NCBI RefSeq assembly: GCF_003939025.1
Contig: NZ_RQIH01000004.1
Span: 62,001-126,000, forward strand
Direction of reading: 5' to 3'
Origin: Rhizobium sophoriradicis
Lineage (GTDB): Bacteria > Pseudomonadota > Alphaproteobacteria > Rhizobiales > Rhizobiaceae
Length of the DNA: 64,000 bases
Position 1 is the stretch's first letter; the number at the start of each line of letters is the position of its first letter. The notes under the pieces are model-generated. The model searched no databases and was not told where the DNA came from. It saw only the letters and a program-made list of their open reading frames with translations. Positions 63,399 through 64,000 of this stretch are shown here, one piece after another. The translations under genes were made by a program, and so were the position numbers.

Positions 63399-64000
63399 TC
63401 AAACGGGCTTCAAATCGCCAAGCAGCGTCGGGATCAGCTCCGATACCGTCGGATGGATCGGCACCGACCATTTCAGCGTGGGATAGGTTGTGCCGGCATT
63501 CATCGCGTCGATCAGGCCGTGGATCACCTCGTCGCCCTCGATGCCCAATATCGCCGCGCCGAGAATCTCCTTGGTTTCGGCGTCGGCAATCACCTTCATG
63601 AAGCCCTTGGTCTCGCCGCGCTCGTTGGCACGGCCGACGCGGCTCATCGGCCGGGTCGAGACCATGATCCTGCGCCCCGACTCGCGCGCTTGCTTCTCCG
63701 TCATGCCGACGCGGCCGAGCGGCGGGTCGATGTAGAGCGCATAGGCGGGGATGCGGTTCGAGACCTTGCGGTCGTCGCCGTCCAGCAGATTGGCGGCGGC
63801 GATCTCGAAATCATTGTAGGACGTGTGGGTGAAGGCGCCGCGGCCGTTGCAGTCGCCGAGCGCAAAGATGCCCTCGACATTGGTGGCGAGCTTGTCGTCG
63901 ACCGTGATGTATCCTCGCTTGTCGGTGACGACGCCGGCGGCATCGAGGTCGAGATCGTCGGTATTCGGCTTGCGGCCGGTGGCGATCAGCACGTGACTTG
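63399..64000 (-). CDS. Pyridine nucleotide-disulfide oxidoreductase, 3' part
   Basis: The frame is open to the right edge, so only about 200 C-terminal residues are seen; the active-site CxxxxC and start lie beyond 64000. Visible: the second part of the NAD domain SHVLIATGRKPNTDDLDLDA, the FAD motif VEGIFALGDCNGRGAFTHTS, and the dimerisation domain with DPPLGRVGMTEKQARESGRR and the terminal TYPTLKWSVPIHPTVSELIP carrying the His-Pro of the active site. Member of the mercuric reductase/dihydrolipoamide dehydrogenase-like group; exact substrate cannot be set without the N-terminal part. Confidence 0.9.
   Translation of the reverse strand, partial: SHVLIATGRKPNTDDLDLDAAGVVTDKRGYITVDDKLATNVEGIFALGDCNGRGAFTHTSYNDFEIAAANLLDGDDRKVSNRIPAYALYIDPPLGRVGMTEKQARESGRRIMVSTRPMSRVGRANERGETKGFMKVIADAETKEILGAAILGIEGDEVIHGLIDAMNAGTTYPTLKWSVPIHPTVSELIPTLLGDLKPV

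Overview
The window looks like chromosomal DNA of a Rhizobium of the R. leguminosarum / R. etli type. The case rests on high GC and strong GC3 codon use, beta-ketoadipate and quinate catabolism, many ABC importers, a kdp operon with an EIIA-Ntr paralogue next to it, an alphaproteobacterial porin, and rhizobial intergenic palindromes (a RIME-like element at 41306-41424 and a second palindrome family at 56019-56107). This is inference from content; no database was searched.

Layout. (1) 1-12.3 kb is aromatic and hydroaromatic acid catabolism: the end of pcaJ, then pcaF, a GNAT enzyme, an MFS carrier and a TetR regulator, followed by a polar-amino-acid-type ABC importer, a Gfo/Idh/MocA oxidoreductase, type II dehydroquinase, a QuiC-type dehydroshikimate dehydratase and an SDR. 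Together these could take quinate or shikimate to protocatechuate and on to the pcaJF end of the beta-ketoadipate pathway. (2) 12.4-25.4 kb is an accessory block: glycogen debranching enzyme, topoisomerase IB, a LigD polymerase-domain gene interrupted by one UGA, GST, several small stress-type proteins (DUF3175, a KGG-like basic protein, DUF2934), a damaged hybrid histidine kinase, a UdgX-type uracil-DNA glycosylase, cardiolipin synthase and an EEP-family hydrolase. (3) 25.5-33.8 kb begins with a frameshifted DUF4304-like gene and continues with a copper-handling operon on the minus strand: metal-rich secreted protein, lipoprotein, TolC-type channel, multicopper oxidase, cupredoxin, CusF-like and DUF411 proteins. 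A MerR/CueR-like operator lies in front. Beside it are a YqaA-type membrane protein, a class III cyclase fused to a YHS-like metal domain, a Crp/Fnr regulator and a CpxP/Spy-like periplasmic protein.

(4) 34-44.3 kb holds a ferric-type ABC importer (ATPase, binding protein, fused permease), then a FadR-type regulator overlapping a PLP-dependent cystathionine-lyase-like enzyme, and a carbohydrate-type ABC importer split by a RIME-like repeat. (5) 44.4-52 kb holds peptidase T, a SleB-type lipoprotein hydrolase, the sulfate importer sbp-cysT-cysW-cysA, and a porin with a clear terminator. (6) 52-61 kb is potassium: ptsN-like EIIA, then kdpE, kdpD, kdpC, kdpB, kdpA, kdpF and a further 27-residue membrane peptide, all on the minus strand. 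(7) 61-64 kb holds a CopC-like protein lacking the usual copper ligands, a xylitol dehydrogenase-like enzyme, a DedA protein and the 3' part of a flavin disulfide oxidoreductase.

Three genes are visibly damaged or interrupted (LigD polymerase domain, hybrid kinase, DUF4304-like). No rRNA, tRNA, insertion sequence, prophage or CRISPR array was recognised. The best leads for something undescribed are the cyclase-YHS fusion beside the copper operon, the peptide upstream of kdpF, the UdgX gene in its stress/repair neighbourhood, and the probable quinate/shikimate ABC importer with a MocA-type dehydrogenase.
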